From Methylobacterium ajmalii (GTDB lineage Bacteria > Pseudomonadota > Alphaproteobacteria > Rhizobiales > Beijerinckiaceae), in the NCBI RefSeq assembly GCF_016613415.1, contig NZ_JACWCT010000061.1, forward strand, positions 54,959 to 118,958: DNA of 64,000 nt. The letters run 5' to 3'. This document shows positions 47,778-56,702 of the stretch, piece after piece (within the stretch, counting starts at the first letter, position 1; every line of letters starts with the position of its first letter). Under the pieces are notes generated by a model. That model worked only from the letters and a program-made list of their open reading frames with translations, ran no database searches and had not been told where the DNA came from. Made by a program: the position numbers and the translations under genes.

Positions 47778-48017
47778 ATGGTCGTGCACGATCAGGGTTG
47801 CCCTTACATGCGGCAGCTGCACGAGATGCTAACCGACGGACCCTTGTCGGTTACCCCGGCCTTGGCGGACGCACTGCTGGACCGGCTGATTGCCTTCGAG
47901 GCGGAAGCGAAGGGCGCGGGGGCCCCGGCCAATACCCTCAACGCTATCTCGAACGCCCGCTTCACCGCAGGGGTCGCCACGCTGCGCCCTTGGTTCCCGA
48001 TGCCGCGCGGACACTGA
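47778..48017 (+). CDS. Unrecognised small protein at the head of an operon
   Basis: A 79-residue product from ATG 47778 behind a GGCGGAGG site. It is mostly helical (RQLHEMLTDGPLSVTPALAD, ALLDRLIAFEAEAKGAGAPA). The stop is 15 bases before the amidotransferase gene, so it is probably the first gene of that operon. There is no signal peptide, membrane segment or known family. Confidence 0.5.
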   Translation: MVVHDQGCPYMRQLHEMLTDGPLSVTPALADALLDRLIAFEAEAKGAGAPANTLNAISNARFTAGVATLRPWFPMPRGH

Positions 48018-48032
48018 AGGGAGATTGACCTC

Positions 48033-48917
48033 GTGAGTTCAGCACAACCGGTATTCCGCTTCCTGGTGGCCGAAAGCGAGACCCCGGAGGCGCGCAAGGC
48101 GAGACGCGACAGCGTAGGCCATTCGTCGGGTGAGACCTACCTCGACATCCTGCGCAGGCTCGCGCCAGGCGCCACCTGCGACCGCATCCAGCCGGCCGAC
48201 GCCGACGCGGCGCTGCCGCCCGGAGCCAGCCTGACCGAGTACGACGCGGTGTTCCTCACCGGCTCGCCGCTGCATCTCTACGAGGAGACGCCCGAGACAC
48301 GGCGCACGGTCGACTTCATGCGGGCGGTGTTCGCCGCCGGCACCCCGGCCTTCGGCTCCTGCGCCGGGCTGCAGGTCGCGACGGTCGCCGCCGGCGGCAG
48401 CGTACGCCCGAACGCGCGCAGCCCGGAGGCCGGGTTCGCTCGGCGGATCACCCCGACCGAGGCGGGACGTACGCATCCGCTCCTGGCAGGCCGGCCCGCT
48501 TCCTACGACGCGCCGGCCATCCACACCGACGAGGTGGAGGCGTTGCCGCCCGGGGCGACGCTGCTGGCCGGCAACCGGGTCACGGCCGTGCAAGCCGCCG
48601 AGATCCGCTTCGAGGGCGGCGTGTTCTGGGGTGTGCAGTACCATCCCGAGATCGGCCTCGACGAGGTGGCTGGGGCCCTGCGCCGACAGGCGGAGAGCCT
48701 AGTGGAGGCGGGCCTCGCCCGAGGCGATGAGGACGTCGAGGCATTCGCCACGCAAATCGATGCCCTGCACCGTGAGCCCGGGCGGCGGGACCTTGCTTGG
48801 CGGCTCGGCCTGGACGAGCAGGTCACGGACGAGCGGCTGAGGCTTGCCGAATTGCGTAACTTCATCGAGGCGCTTGCCCGGTTCAGAAGGGAAGTGCTCG
48901 TGGTTGTGGGTAAGTGA
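48033..48917 (+). CDS. Class I glutamine amidotransferase-like protein
   Basis: The 294-residue protein has a GMP synthase-type amidotransferase domain (1-215) with the full triad: Cys110 in FGSCAGLQVA, His204 and Glu206 in QYHPEIG. It should release ammonia from glutamine or hydrolyse a gamma-glutamyl bond. The extra 80-residue helical C-terminus (DEDVEAFATQIDALHREPGR onward) is unusual and may contact a partner. There is no synthetase domain, so ammonia or the deglutamylated product must be used by another enzyme. It is upstream of a GntA-like and a DUF1989 gene and is likely co-transcribed with them. Confidence 0.85.
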   Translation: MSSAQPVFRFLVAESETPEARKARRDSVGHSSGETYLDILRRLAPGATCDRIQPADADAALPPGASLTEYDAVFLTGSPLHLYEETPETRRTVDFMRAVFAAGTPAFGSCAGLQVATVAAGGSVRPNARSPEAGFARRITPTEAGRTHPLLAGRPASYDAPAIHTDEVEALPPGATLLAGNRVTAVQAAEIRFEGGVFWGVQYHPEIGLDEVAGALRRQAESLVEAGLARGDEDVEAFATQIDALHREPGRRDLAWRLGLDEQVTDERLRLAELRNFIEALARFRREVLVVVGK

Positions 48918-49026
48918 CCCTGCCCGAACACGGCGTGGAACGAGGCCGCACTGACGTCGTTGCCTGGAGCCGCGGCACCCCGTGCGGATTCCGTGTGCAC
49001 CTTCGTGACTTGCGTGCCGAGTTCCC

Positions 49027-49731
49027 ATGCAACTACCCCGAGACGATACCAATCACCCGAGGGCCGAGGCTTTCCGCGCCTTCATCCGCGATGCCGGCTT
49101 TCCCTGCGTCGGCGCCAAATCGGCCTTGTCCAAGGGCCAGATGCGTGTCCTGGTCGCCCGCGACATCACCTCGGCGTGGGACGACATGCGCATCTACCCC
49201 GCGCTGATCGCCTTCGCCGCGCGCTACCGGCAGCGACCTGACCTGTTCCAGAGCTTCGCCGTCATCTTCGAGGGTCCGGGCGACCTCGACGAGGAGGGCT
49301 TCGAACGGCACCTCTGGGATCGTGTGCAGTCGCTCGCCGACAAGGACGCCTGGCTCGGCCATCCCTGGGATGACCGCGTGGCGCGGGAGCCTGACAACCC
49401 GCACTTCTCGCTGAGCTTCGCCGGCGAGGCGTTCTTCGTCGTCGGCCTGCACCCGAACGCCAGCCGGCCGGCGCGTCGGTTCTCCTCGCCGGTGCTGGTG
49501 TTCAACCTGCATGCGCAGTTTGAGCATCTCCGAGAGGCGGGCCGGTATGAGAAGCTGCGCTCTTCCATCCTGCAGCGGGACGAGGCGCTCGCCGGTTCGG
49601 TCAACCCGATGCTGGCACGGCACGGCGAGACGTCGGAGGCGCGCCAATACAGCGGCCGGGTCGTCGGCGAGGAATGGCGCTGCCCCTTCCGCCCACGTGG
49701 CACGAATGCGGGAGGCGCCGATGTGCGTTGA
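49027..49731 (+). CDS. YqcI/YcgG family protein (GntA-like heme N-oxygenase family)
   Basis: The 234-residue protein belongs to the YqcI/YcgG family. Members with known function (GntA of guanitoxin, DcsA of D-cycloserine biosynthesis) are heme-dependent enzymes that hydroxylate guanidine nitrogen. Family blocks seen are FRAFIRDAGFPCVGAKSAL near residue 20, LFQSFAVIFEGP, FSLSFAGEAFFVVGLHPNAS near 135, RPARRFSSPVLVFNLHAQFE and LRSSILQRDEALAGSVNPML. The His in GLHPNASR and the Cys in FPCVGA are candidate heme or active-site residues. The end overlaps the DUF1989 gene by 11 bases, a sign of tight coupling. Family is certain; the N-oxygenase reaction is inference. Confidence 0.8.
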   Translation: MQLPRDDTNHPRAEAFRAFIRDAGFPCVGAKSALSKGQMRVLVARDITSAWDDMRIYPALIAFAARYRQRPDLFQSFAVIFEGPGDLDEEGFERHLWDRVQSLADKDAWLGHPWDDRVAREPDNPHFSLSFAGEAFFVVGLHPNASRPARRFSSPVLVFNLHAQFEHLREAGRYEKLRSSILQRDEALAGSVNPMLARHGETSEARQYSGRVVGEEWRCPFRPRGTNAGGADVR

Positions 49732-50395
49732 CGCCGCCACCCACGAGATCGCGCCGCGCTCGGGCGTGGCCTTCACCCTCGACAAGGGCGACCGCCTGAC
49801 CGTCATCGATCCGCACGGCGAGCAGGTGGCGGATCTCCTGGCCTTCAACCGCCACGACCTCGAAGAGGTGATCTCGTCCGGCCGCACCCTCGACTACGCG
49901 AGCCGGATCTACCTGACGACCGGCGATCCGCTCTACTCGAACCGCTCGAACGTGCTGCTGCGCATCGTCGAGGACACGGTGGGCCGCCACGACTTCCTGC
50001 TGACGCCGTGCTCGGCCGATACCTTCCGCATCATCTACGGGGACGCGGACCCGCACCGCGGCTGTTTCGGCAACCTCGCGGCGGCGCTCGCTCCATACGG
50101 CGTCGCGCCCGACCGCATCCCGGTGGCGTTCAACTGCTTCATGAACGTGCCCGTCGACGGCAGGACGGGCGTCATCACGGTCGAGCCGCCGCTCAGCCGG
50201 GCCGGCGACCGCATCACCTTCGAGGCCGAGGCCGACCTCGTCATCGGCCTCACCGCCTGCTCGGCGCTCCAGTCGAACAACGGCAGCTTCAAGCCGATCC
50301 ACTACCGCATCGAGCGGTGCCGCCAAGGCGGGCGCGACGGCGGCGACCTTGGCGAAAGCGACGCCGGTCGCAACGCTTCCGCGTCTGGCGCGTAG
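49721..50395 (+). CDS. DUF1989 / urea carboxylase-associated family protein
   Basis: The 224-residue protein is of the DUF1989 family, whose characterised members are carboxyguanidine deiminase subunits and urea-carboxylase-associated proteins. Visible marks are GDRLTVIDPHGEQVADLLAF, HDFLLTPCSADTFRIIYG (Cys/His metal site), HRGCFGNLAAALAPYGV, FNCFMNVPVDGRTGVITVEP and LVIGLTACSALQSNN. Its start lies 11 bases inside the end of the YqcI/YcgG gene. Acting on guanidino or urea-like nitrogen would fit the neighbour's expected chemistry. The exact reaction cannot be told. Confidence 0.82.
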   Translation: MCVDAATHEIAPRSGVAFTLDKGDRLTVIDPHGEQVADLLAFNRHDLEEVISSGRTLDYASRIYLTTGDPLYSNRSNVLLRIVEDTVGRHDFLLTPCSADTFRIIYGDADPHRGCFGNLAAALAPYGVAPDRIPVAFNCFMNVPVDGRTGVITVEPPLSRAGDRITFEAEADLVIGLTACSALQSNNGSFKPIHYRIERCRQGGRDGGDLGESDAGRNASASGA

Positions 50396-50441
50396 CCATG
50401 CCGTGCCCCGAACCGGGGACTTGGCACGGAGCAGATTGAAC

Positions 50442-51443
50442 ATGGCGCACAAGCCGCTGCGCGAGCAGGTCATCGTCGTCACCGGCGCGTCGAGCGGCAT
50501 CGGCTTGGCGACCGCCCGCATGGCCACCGAGCGCGGCGCCCGCGTGGTGCTAGCCGCCCGCAGCAGGGACGTGCTCGTCCGGATCGCCGCCGAGCTCGGA
50601 CCGAAGGCCGCCTACGTCGTGGCCGATGTCGGCCGGCGCGAGGACGTCCAGGCCATCGCCGAGAAGGCGGTGGCGACGTTCGGTGGATTCGACACCTGGG
50701 TCAACGTCGCCGGCCTGACCGTCTACGGCCCCTTGCGCGAGATCGCCTACGAGGACCATCAGCGCCTGATCCAGACCAACCTGTGGGGCACGGTGAACGG
50801 CTCGCTCGTCGCCGTGGAGCACCTCCGCCGACGAGGCGGCGCGCTGATCAACGTCGGCAGCATCGCCTCCGACCTCGCCTTCCCGTTCCAGGGCCTCTAC
50901 GCGGCCTCCAAGCACGCGGTGAAGGGCTTCACCGACACCTTGCGCATGGAGATGATCGCAGACAGGGCGCCGGTCTCGGTCACCCTCGTGAAGCCCGCCT
51001 CCATCGACACGCCGCTGCCGAATAGGGCGCGCAACTACATGGACCGCCAGCCCACCCTGCCGCCGCCGATCTACCCGCCCGAGGAGGTCGCCAACGCCAT
51101 CCTGCACGCCGCCGTGCATCCGCAGCGGGACATCTTCGTGGGTGGCGGCGGCAAGCTGTTCGTGATGGGCAAGGAGTTCGCGCCTGGCGCCTACGACGAG
51201 CTCGCCCCGGCCATCATCGCCCTTCAGAAGCGGGCCGAGGAACCAAGGGACCCCCAGGGCGCCCTTCATGCGCCACGGCATGCCGGAGCAGTCCGCGGCG
51301 ACCCGCCAGTCTACGTCATGCGCACCAGCGCCTACACCCGGGCGACTCTGCATCCCCTCGCGACGGCCAGCGTGCTCGCCGCCGGCTTGGCCGCCACGGC
51401 CGCCGTGATCCTCGGCACGCGGTCAAGACCGCGCCGCCGCTGA
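50442..51443 (+). CDS. Short-chain dehydrogenase with a C-terminal membrane anchor
   Basis: A 333-residue SDR. The NAD(P) loop TGASSGIGLATA is near residue 17; the catalytic motif is Ser in INVGSIASD with YAASKHA (Tyr and Lys about 157-161). GARVVLAARSRD after the second strand suggests NADP preference. The last 30 residues carry a hydrophobic segment (ATASVLAAGLAATAAVILG) and a basic end, which would anchor it in the membrane. It lies 46 bases after DUF1989 and could belong to that operon. The substrate is unknown; similar anchored SDRs with GALINVGSIASDLAFPFQG are common stress genes. Confidence 0.85.
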   Translation: MAHKPLREQVIVVTGASSGIGLATARMATERGARVVLAARSRDVLVRIAAELGPKAAYVVADVGRREDVQAIAEKAVATFGGFDTWVNVAGLTVYGPLREIAYEDHQRLIQTNLWGTVNGSLVAVEHLRRRGGALINVGSIASDLAFPFQGLYAASKHAVKGFTDTLRMEMIADRAPVSVTLVKPASIDTPLPNRARNYMDRQPTLPPPIYPPEEVANAILHAAVHPQRDIFVGGGGKLFVMGKEFAPGAYDELAPAIIALQKRAEEPRDPQGALHAPRHAGAVRGDPPVYVMRTSAYTRATLHPLATASVLAAGLAATAAVILGTRSRPRRR

Positions 51444-51527
51444 CCTCCAACGCCTCGCCGCGCCCGGAACCTGGTCGCGGCCGACCTTCTTTCCCACCCG
51501 ATACCCGACGACCGGAGATGACCGTCC

Positions 51528-52706
51528 ATGAAAGCACTCACGTGGCAGAGCCGGGGCAAGATCACCTGTGAGACCGTGCCCGACCCGAAGATCGAGCACG
51601 GGCGCGACGTCATCATCAAGGTGACCGCCTGCGCGATCTGTGGCTCCGACCTGCACCTGATGGGCGGGTTCATGCCGACGATGGAGTGCGGCGACGTCCT
51701 CGGCCACGAGACCATGGGCGAGGTCATCGAGGTCGGTAAGGACAACCACAAGCTTAAGGTCGGCGACCGCATCGTGGTCCCCTTCACCATCTGCTGCGGC
51801 GAGTGCCGACAGTGCAAGTGGGGCAACTGGAGCTGCTGCGAGCGCACCAACCCGAACGGCAAGCTGCAGGCCGAGACCTACGGCTATCCTCTGGCCGGCC
51901 TTTTCGGGTTCTCGCACATCACTGGCGGCTACGCGGGAGGCCAGGCCGAGTACCTGCGCGTGCCCTACGCCGACGTCGGGCCCATCGTCGTGCCCGAGGG
52001 TCTCACCGACGAGCAGGTGCTGTTCCTGAGCGACATCTTCCCGACCGCCTACCAGGCCGCCGAGCACTGCGACATCGGTCCCGAGGACACGGTCGCCATC
52101 TGGGGCTGCGGCCCGGTCGGCGTGCTCGCGGTCAAGTGCTGCTACCTGCTGGGCGCCAAGCGCGTCATCGCCATCGACAGCGTGCCCGAGCGCCTGGCGC
52201 TCGCCCGTGAGGCCGGAGCGGAAACCATCGACCTGTCCAAGGAGAACGTGCAGGAGACGCTGATGGAGATGACCAAGGGGCTCGGCCCGGACTCGGTCAT
52301 CGAGGCGGTCGGCATGGAGTCCCACGGAGCCGACACGATGCTCCAGAAGGTCACCTCGGCCATCATGGAGCACACCGTCAGCCTTGAGCGGCCCTATGCG
52401 CTCAACCAAGCCATCCTCGCCTGCAGGCCAGGCGGCAACGTCTCGATGCCGGGCGTGTTCGCGGGCCCGGTCGGTCCCGTCGCCCTCGGCATCCTGATGA
52501 ACAAGGGCCTGACCCTGAAGACCGGGCAGACCCACATGGTGCGTTACATGAAGCCGCTGATGGAGCGCATCCAGAACGGCGACATCGACCCGTCCTTCAT
52601 CATCAGCCATCGCTCCACCAACCTGGAGGACGGCCCGGCCCTGTACGATATGTTCCGGGACAAGAAGGACAACTGCACCAAGGTCGTCTTCAAGCCGCAC
52701 GGCTGA
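51528..52706 (+). CDS. Zinc-dependent alcohol/formaldehyde dehydrogenase family
   Basis: The 392-residue MDR-superfamily enzyme has catalytic zinc ligands Cys38 (CAICGSD) and His60/Glu61 (GHETMGEVIEVG) and a structural zinc cluster CCGECRQCKWGNWSCC near 88-104. The Rossmann domain has IWGCGPVGVLAVKCC. A long insertion before the C-terminus (DTMLQKVTSAIMEHTVSLER) is typical of the group near glutathione-independent formaldehyde dehydrogenase. In a probable methylotroph it may oxidise aldehydes or alcohols, but no substrate can be assigned. It stands 84 bases after the SDR gene and 48 before the patatin gene. Confidence 0.85.
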   Translation: MKALTWQSRGKITCETVPDPKIEHGRDVIIKVTACAICGSDLHLMGGFMPTMECGDVLGHETMGEVIEVGKDNHKLKVGDRIVVPFTICCGECRQCKWGNWSCCERTNPNGKLQAETYGYPLAGLFGFSHITGGYAGGQAEYLRVPYADVGPIVVPEGLTDEQVLFLSDIFPTAYQAAEHCDIGPEDTVAIWGCGPVGVLAVKCCYLLGAKRVIAIDSVPERLALAREAGAETIDLSKENVQETLMEMTKGLGPDSVIEAVGMESHGADTMLQKVTSAIMEHTVSLERPYALNQAILACRPGGNVSMPGVFAGPVGPVALGILMNKGLTLKTGQTHMVRYMKPLMERIQNGDIDPSFIISHRSTNLEDGPALYDMFRDKKDNCTKVVFKPHG

Positions 52707-52754
52707 CGCCAACCGGGTCACGGCCGGGTACGGCCTCAACGCGCGAAGGAACGG

Positions 52755-53831
52755 ATGGTGGACGACACACGCGACCTCGCCCTGGTCTTCGCCGGCGGCA
52801 ATGCCGTCGGCGCCTACCATGCCGGGACCTACGAGGCGCTGCACGGCCACGGGCTCAGGCCCGGATGGGTCGTGGGCGCCTCCATCGGCGCGGTGACGGC
52901 CGCCATTATCGCCGGCAACGCTCCAGAGGACCGGGCCGCCAAGCTCCGGACGTTCTGGGACGAGGCGACCCAGGCCACGGGGCCGAGCCCGACCGGGTTG
53001 CTCAAGCCGCGCCAGGTCTACAACGGGTTGCATGCGATCCTGGCGCTGGCCGGTGGGCGGCCGACCATCTTCGGCCACCGTTTCCCGGGCCTATGGTCGG
53101 CCCTGCCGTGGGTGCCGAACGACGTGGCCCTGTTCGACAACAAGCCCCTGCTGCGAACGCTGGAACGCCTCGTCGACTTCGAGCGGCTGAACCGAGGCGG
53201 TACGCGCCTGACGGTCGGGTGCGTCGACATCGAGACCGGCGAGGAGGTCTACTTCGACACTGCCCGCCAGGAGGTCCGGCCGGAGCACATCCTCGCCAGC
53301 ACGGCCATCCTGCCGGCCTTCCCGCCGGTCGAGATCGGCGGGCGCGTCCTATGCGACGCGGGCTACACCAACAACCTCCCCCTAAACCCGCTCTTCGAGA
53401 CCGAGCCGGGGCGGGACCTCCTCTGCATCGCCTCCGACCTGTTCTCCCTGAGGGCGCCGCGTCCCGCATCCCTCGACGCGGTGCTGGAGCGGGCCAACGA
53501 CCTCATCTTCGCCAGCCCGCCGCGCCGGGCGATAGCGGGGCTGAGGCGCGAGTACGCGTTGCGGGAACGGCTCGATCCCGCGGGGCCGGCGGTGACGCTG
53601 CTGCACCTCGTCTACCAGGCGGGTGCGGAGGAGCTCGCGGCCAAGAGCTTCGACTTCTCGCCTTCGTCCATTAGCGACCGCTGGACGGCGGGTGTACGCG
53701 ACGCGGCGCAAGGGCTTGGAGTGTTGAAGTCCGGCAAGAGCGAGAAGGGACGATTCCGGTATCTCAGCCTTCCCGATTGCCCCGACGCCCCGAAGACCGC
53801 CGCGCCTCAGGCGGCCTCCGCGGTGGCGTAG
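52755..53831 (+). CDS. Patatin-like phospholipase
   Basis: A 358-residue lipid acyl hydrolase. The serine nucleophile Ser43 is in GASIGAVTAA and the partner Asp201 in CDAGYTNN, giving the Ser-Asp dyad. The usual glycine-rich oxyanion loop is AGGNAVGAYHAG. There is no signal peptide, so it acts in the cytosol or at the inner face. The C-terminal 100 residues match the DUF3734-like extension of some alphaproteobacterial patatins. Its last 25 bases overlap the end of the DUF2252 gene on the opposite strand. Confidence 0.87.
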   Translation: MVDDTRDLALVFAGGNAVGAYHAGTYEALHGHGLRPGWVVGASIGAVTAAIIAGNAPEDRAAKLRTFWDEATQATGPSPTGLLKPRQVYNGLHAILALAGGRPTIFGHRFPGLWSALPWVPNDVALFDNKPLLRTLERLVDFERLNRGGTRLTVGCVDIETGEEVYFDTARQEVRPEHILASTAILPAFPPVEIGGRVLCDAGYTNNLPLNPLFETEPGRDLLCIASDLFSLRAPRPASLDAVLERANDLIFASPPRRAIAGLRREYALRERLDPAGPAVTLLHLVYQAGAEELAAKSFDFSPSSISDRWTAGVRDAAQGLGVLKSGKSEKGRFRYLSLPDCPDAPKTAAPQAASAVA

Positions 53832-55009
53832 CGCCGGCAATGCTGCAGGTAGCCGACCTCGTGGCGACCGGCGAGCTCGACCACGCTCGACCAGAGCCAC
53901 GAGGGCGCCTGCTCCCCGCCGTCCGTGCCTCGCATGACCTCGTCCCGCCAGCCCGCGCGGGTGGCCTCGTCCATCTGCCGCCCGTGTGCCTTGCCGACGA
54001 CGTGGGCGAGGTAGTGCGCCGCCCGAACCGCCTCCTCGCGGCTGAACTGGTCGACGTCGAGCTTCAGGTCCTGCGGGGCGAGTTCGCGCATCACTACCGG
54101 CTTGCCGATCAGGCTGACCGGCAGCATGCGCTCGCCCAGGTTCGGCGAGAGCGCCCGGGCACCGGTGACCACCCGCTCGGCCGGGTCGGCGGGCATCCTC
54201 GCGCCCGTTGCCGCCGGCGCCGCGGGCTCGACGGCCTCCTTGAGGTCGACGAGCGCCAGGCGGCGCTTGCCGCCGTCCTCGATGCGCACGAGGGCGGCGT
54301 AGCGCAGGAAACCGAGCGAGGAGCAGCCCTTCATCCAGTAGGCCGCGTCGATCAGGCGGATGTCGGCGTTCTCGCCGCGGCCATTCAGAGCCAGCAGCAG
54401 TCCGCGTACCTGCTCCTCCTCGAACAGGTCGCCCAAGGCATCCCGTTCCGTCTCATCGAGCGCCCAGAACTTGCGCCCGAGCGGGATGGAGGGCTCGACG
54501 TCCTTCAGGCGTTCGCGGGCGAGGTGCTTCCAGCGACGACCGAGCGCCTGACGCCGCACCGTGCGCACCACGTCAGGCTCCGGCGGTACCCCGTCCCCGC
54601 CGGGTCCAGCGAGCCCATTTGCGTAACCTCGGACCATCTCTTCCAGCATTCGCGCCGTGACTACGCCTGGCAGGTCTGAGCCCCGCGCGGCGCTCGCCAG
54701 CGGCAGCCCGAGGCGGACGAGGTCGTGCGTCGGGTTGCCGACGACCGTCTGGTCGAGGTCGCGGACCTGTATGTCGACGTGCCCGTCGGCGTCGGCGAGC
54801 GGGCCCAGGTTGCCGAGGTGGCAGTCACCGCAGATCCAGACCGGCGGACCCTCCGGCAGGGTGCCACGTGCCAAACCGTCCAACCACTCGTAGAACCGTA
54901 CGGTGTTGCCCCGGACGTAGGCGTGGGCGGACCTCGCCATTTTCAGCCGGCGCTGCCGCTCCAGCACCGCCGCACGTTCCTCGGGACCATGGCTTCCGGC
55001 TTTGGGCAT
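53807..55009 (-). CDS. DUF2252 family protein
   Basis: The 400-residue protein has a kinase/phosphotransferase-like fold typical of DUF2252. Visible marks are RSAHAYVRGNTVRFYEWLDG, VWICGDCHLGNLGPLADADG (GDxHxxN, a catalytic-loop-like motif), VRDLDQTVVGNPTHDLVRLG (DxD), and a late VIGKPVVMRELAPQDLKLD. The GDCHLGN and RDLDQ motifs resemble the HxDxxxxN and DFD elements of aminoglycoside-type kinases. The target is unknown. It is convergent with the patatin gene, with a 25-base overlap. Confidence 0.85.
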   Translation of the reverse strand: MPKAGSHGPEERAAVLERQRRLKMARSAHAYVRGNTVRFYEWLDGLARGTLPEGPPVWICGDCHLGNLGPLADADGHVDIQVRDLDQTVVGNPTHDLVRLGLPLASAARGSDLPGVVTARMLEEMVRGYANGLAGPGGDGVPPEPDVVRTVRRQALGRRWKHLARERLKDVEPSIPLGRKFWALDETERDALGDLFEEEQVRGLLLALNGRGENADIRLIDAAYWMKGCSSLGFLRYAALVRIEDGGKRRLALVDLKEAVEPAAPAATGARMPADPAERVVTGARALSPNLGERMLPVSLIGKPVVMRELAPQDLKLDVDQFSREEAVRAAHYLAHVVGKAHGRQMDEATRAGWRDEVMRGTDGGEQAPSWLWSSVVELAGRHEVGYLQHCRRYATAEAA

Positions 55010-55208
55010 CTTGTCGTCTCACGCACGTTGCGCGGCCCTACTCCCTTGCCGCGCCCATCAACGCACGAGAACATGTGGGCAACGCGCGTCGTTTCGTCTC
55101 CTCCGTGGATTACCGGACCGGCTTGTCCGTGCGGGGACTGCGGGGAGAAACGCCCTATGTGGCTCGGGCCGACGCCCCCCGCACCACGCTCCCGGAACCT
55201 TGCCGCGC

Positions 55209-56585
55209 ATGATCCAGCCGACCCGCATCAAGCCCCTCAACGACATGCCCTTGCGGGAGCGAGCCGCTTACGTCCTGTACTGGATGGGGCTGTCCCAACG
55301 CGTCCACTTCAACCCGGCCCTGGAATACGCCGTCGAGGAAGCCAACAGGCTCGGGCTTCCGGCGCTGGTCTGCTACGGGCTTGCCGAGGGCGTCCCGGAA
55401 GCGAACGCCCGCCACTGGGCCTTCCTGCTAGAGGGGATGGCAGAGGTCGGGCCGGAGCTGGCCAAGCGCGGCATCGCCTTTGTCGCCCGACGGCAGACGC
55501 CGGTCGAGACGGCCTTGCTCTACGCGGCGGACGCCGCCCTGGTCGTCTGCGACCGCAACTACCAGAAGCCGGTGCGCCGCTTCTACGCCGACTTCGCAGA
55601 GCGGGCGCCGTGCCGCGTGATGCAGGTCGAGGGCGAGGTCGTCGTGCCCGTCGAGACTGCCTCTCCCAAGCACGAGGTCGCCGCCCGCACCCTGCGGCCC
55701 AAGCTCCGCCGGCTCCTGCCCGAGTACCTCGTGCCTCTGGACGAGCGGCCGGTCGCCCACCGGGCGGACCACCTCCGCTTCGAGAGCACGCTCGACCTCT
55801 CTGACGTGCCGAAGCTGGTGGCCGGCCTGAATGCCGACCAGAGCGTGCGGCCGGTGCGGCGGTTCAAGGGCGGCACGGCGCGGGCTGAGGCGACGCTGGG
55901 CCACTACCTGGACGCCCGCTTCAACCGCTACGCCCAGGTGCGCGGACGATCCGAGGCGGGGGCGGCCTCGCACATGAGCCCCTACCTGCACTACGGCCAG
56001 ATCTCGCCGGTCGCCATCGCGCTCAAGGTGCTGGCAGCCGCGACTGGCGGCGAGGACGACAAGACGGCTTACCTGGAGGAGCTCGTCGTCCGGCGCGAGC
56101 TCGCGATGAACCACATCTTCTACGAGCCGAACTACGATAGCTACGAGGCCGTCCCTGCCTGGGCCCGCAAGACGCTCGATGCGCACCGGGGCGACGAGCG
56201 CCCCTACCTCTACACGCCCGAGCAGTTCGAGCAGGGTTTGACGCACGACCGCTACTGGAACGCGGCGATGATGGAGATGCGCGAGACCGGGTACATGCAC
56301 AACCACATGCGCATGTACTGGGGCAAGAAGATCCTGGAGTGGTCGGCCTCGCCCGAGGAGGCGTTCGAGACGGCGCTGCGGCTGAACAACAAGTTCTTCA
56401 TCGACGGACGCGACGCGAACTCCTTCACGAACGTGACGTGGCTCTTCGGCCTGCACGACCGGCCTTGGGGTTCGCGCCCCGTCTATGGCAACGTTCGCTC
56501 GCTTGGCGCGGCGACCCTCAAGAAGTTCGACGCCGACGGCTATGTGCGCGAGGTCGAGCGCCTCGCCGCCGTCGAGCGTTCCTGA
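55209..56585 (+). CDS. phrB: Class II CPD photolyase
   Basis: The 458-residue flavoenzyme repairs cyclobutane pyrimidine dimers using blue light. Class II marks are YLEELVVRRELAMNHIFYEP, YDSYEAVPAWARKTLDAH, YWNAAMMEMRETGYMHNHMR and MYWGKKILEWSASPEEAFE, with NNKFFIDGRDANSFTNVTWL near the end. The N-terminal antenna domain starts at about residue 18. ATG 55209 is chosen; upstream sequence lacks protein character. It stands alone between DUF2252 and a kinase. Class II enzymes are less common in bacteria than class I, so lateral origin is possible. Confidence 0.92.
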   Translation: MIQPTRIKPLNDMPLRERAAYVLYWMGLSQRVHFNPALEYAVEEANRLGLPALVCYGLAEGVPEANARHWAFLLEGMAEVGPELAKRGIAFVARRQTPVETALLYAADAALVVCDRNYQKPVRRFYADFAERAPCRVMQVEGEVVVPVETASPKHEVAARTLRPKLRRLLPEYLVPLDERPVAHRADHLRFESTLDLSDVPKLVAGLNADQSVRPVRRFKGGTARAEATLGHYLDARFNRYAQVRGRSEAGAASHMSPYLHYGQISPVAIALKVLAAATGGEDDKTAYLEELVVRRELAMNHIFYEPNYDSYEAVPAWARKTLDAHRGDERPYLYTPEQFEQGLTHDRYWNAAMMEMRETGYMHNHMRMYWGKKILEWSASPEEAFETALRLNNKFFIDGRDANSFTNVTWLFGLHDRPWGSRPVYGNVRSLGAATLKKFDADGYVREVERLAAVERS

Positions 56586-56702
56586 CGAGGCTCCTGGGGA
56601 TCCGCTCTGGCATGCCAGCACCGGTTTCGGTGACGGGCTTGTACCGGACGCGCTGTTTCGAGCACATAAGCGATTCCGATCCCGCACGGACCCGCCCGCC
56701 GG

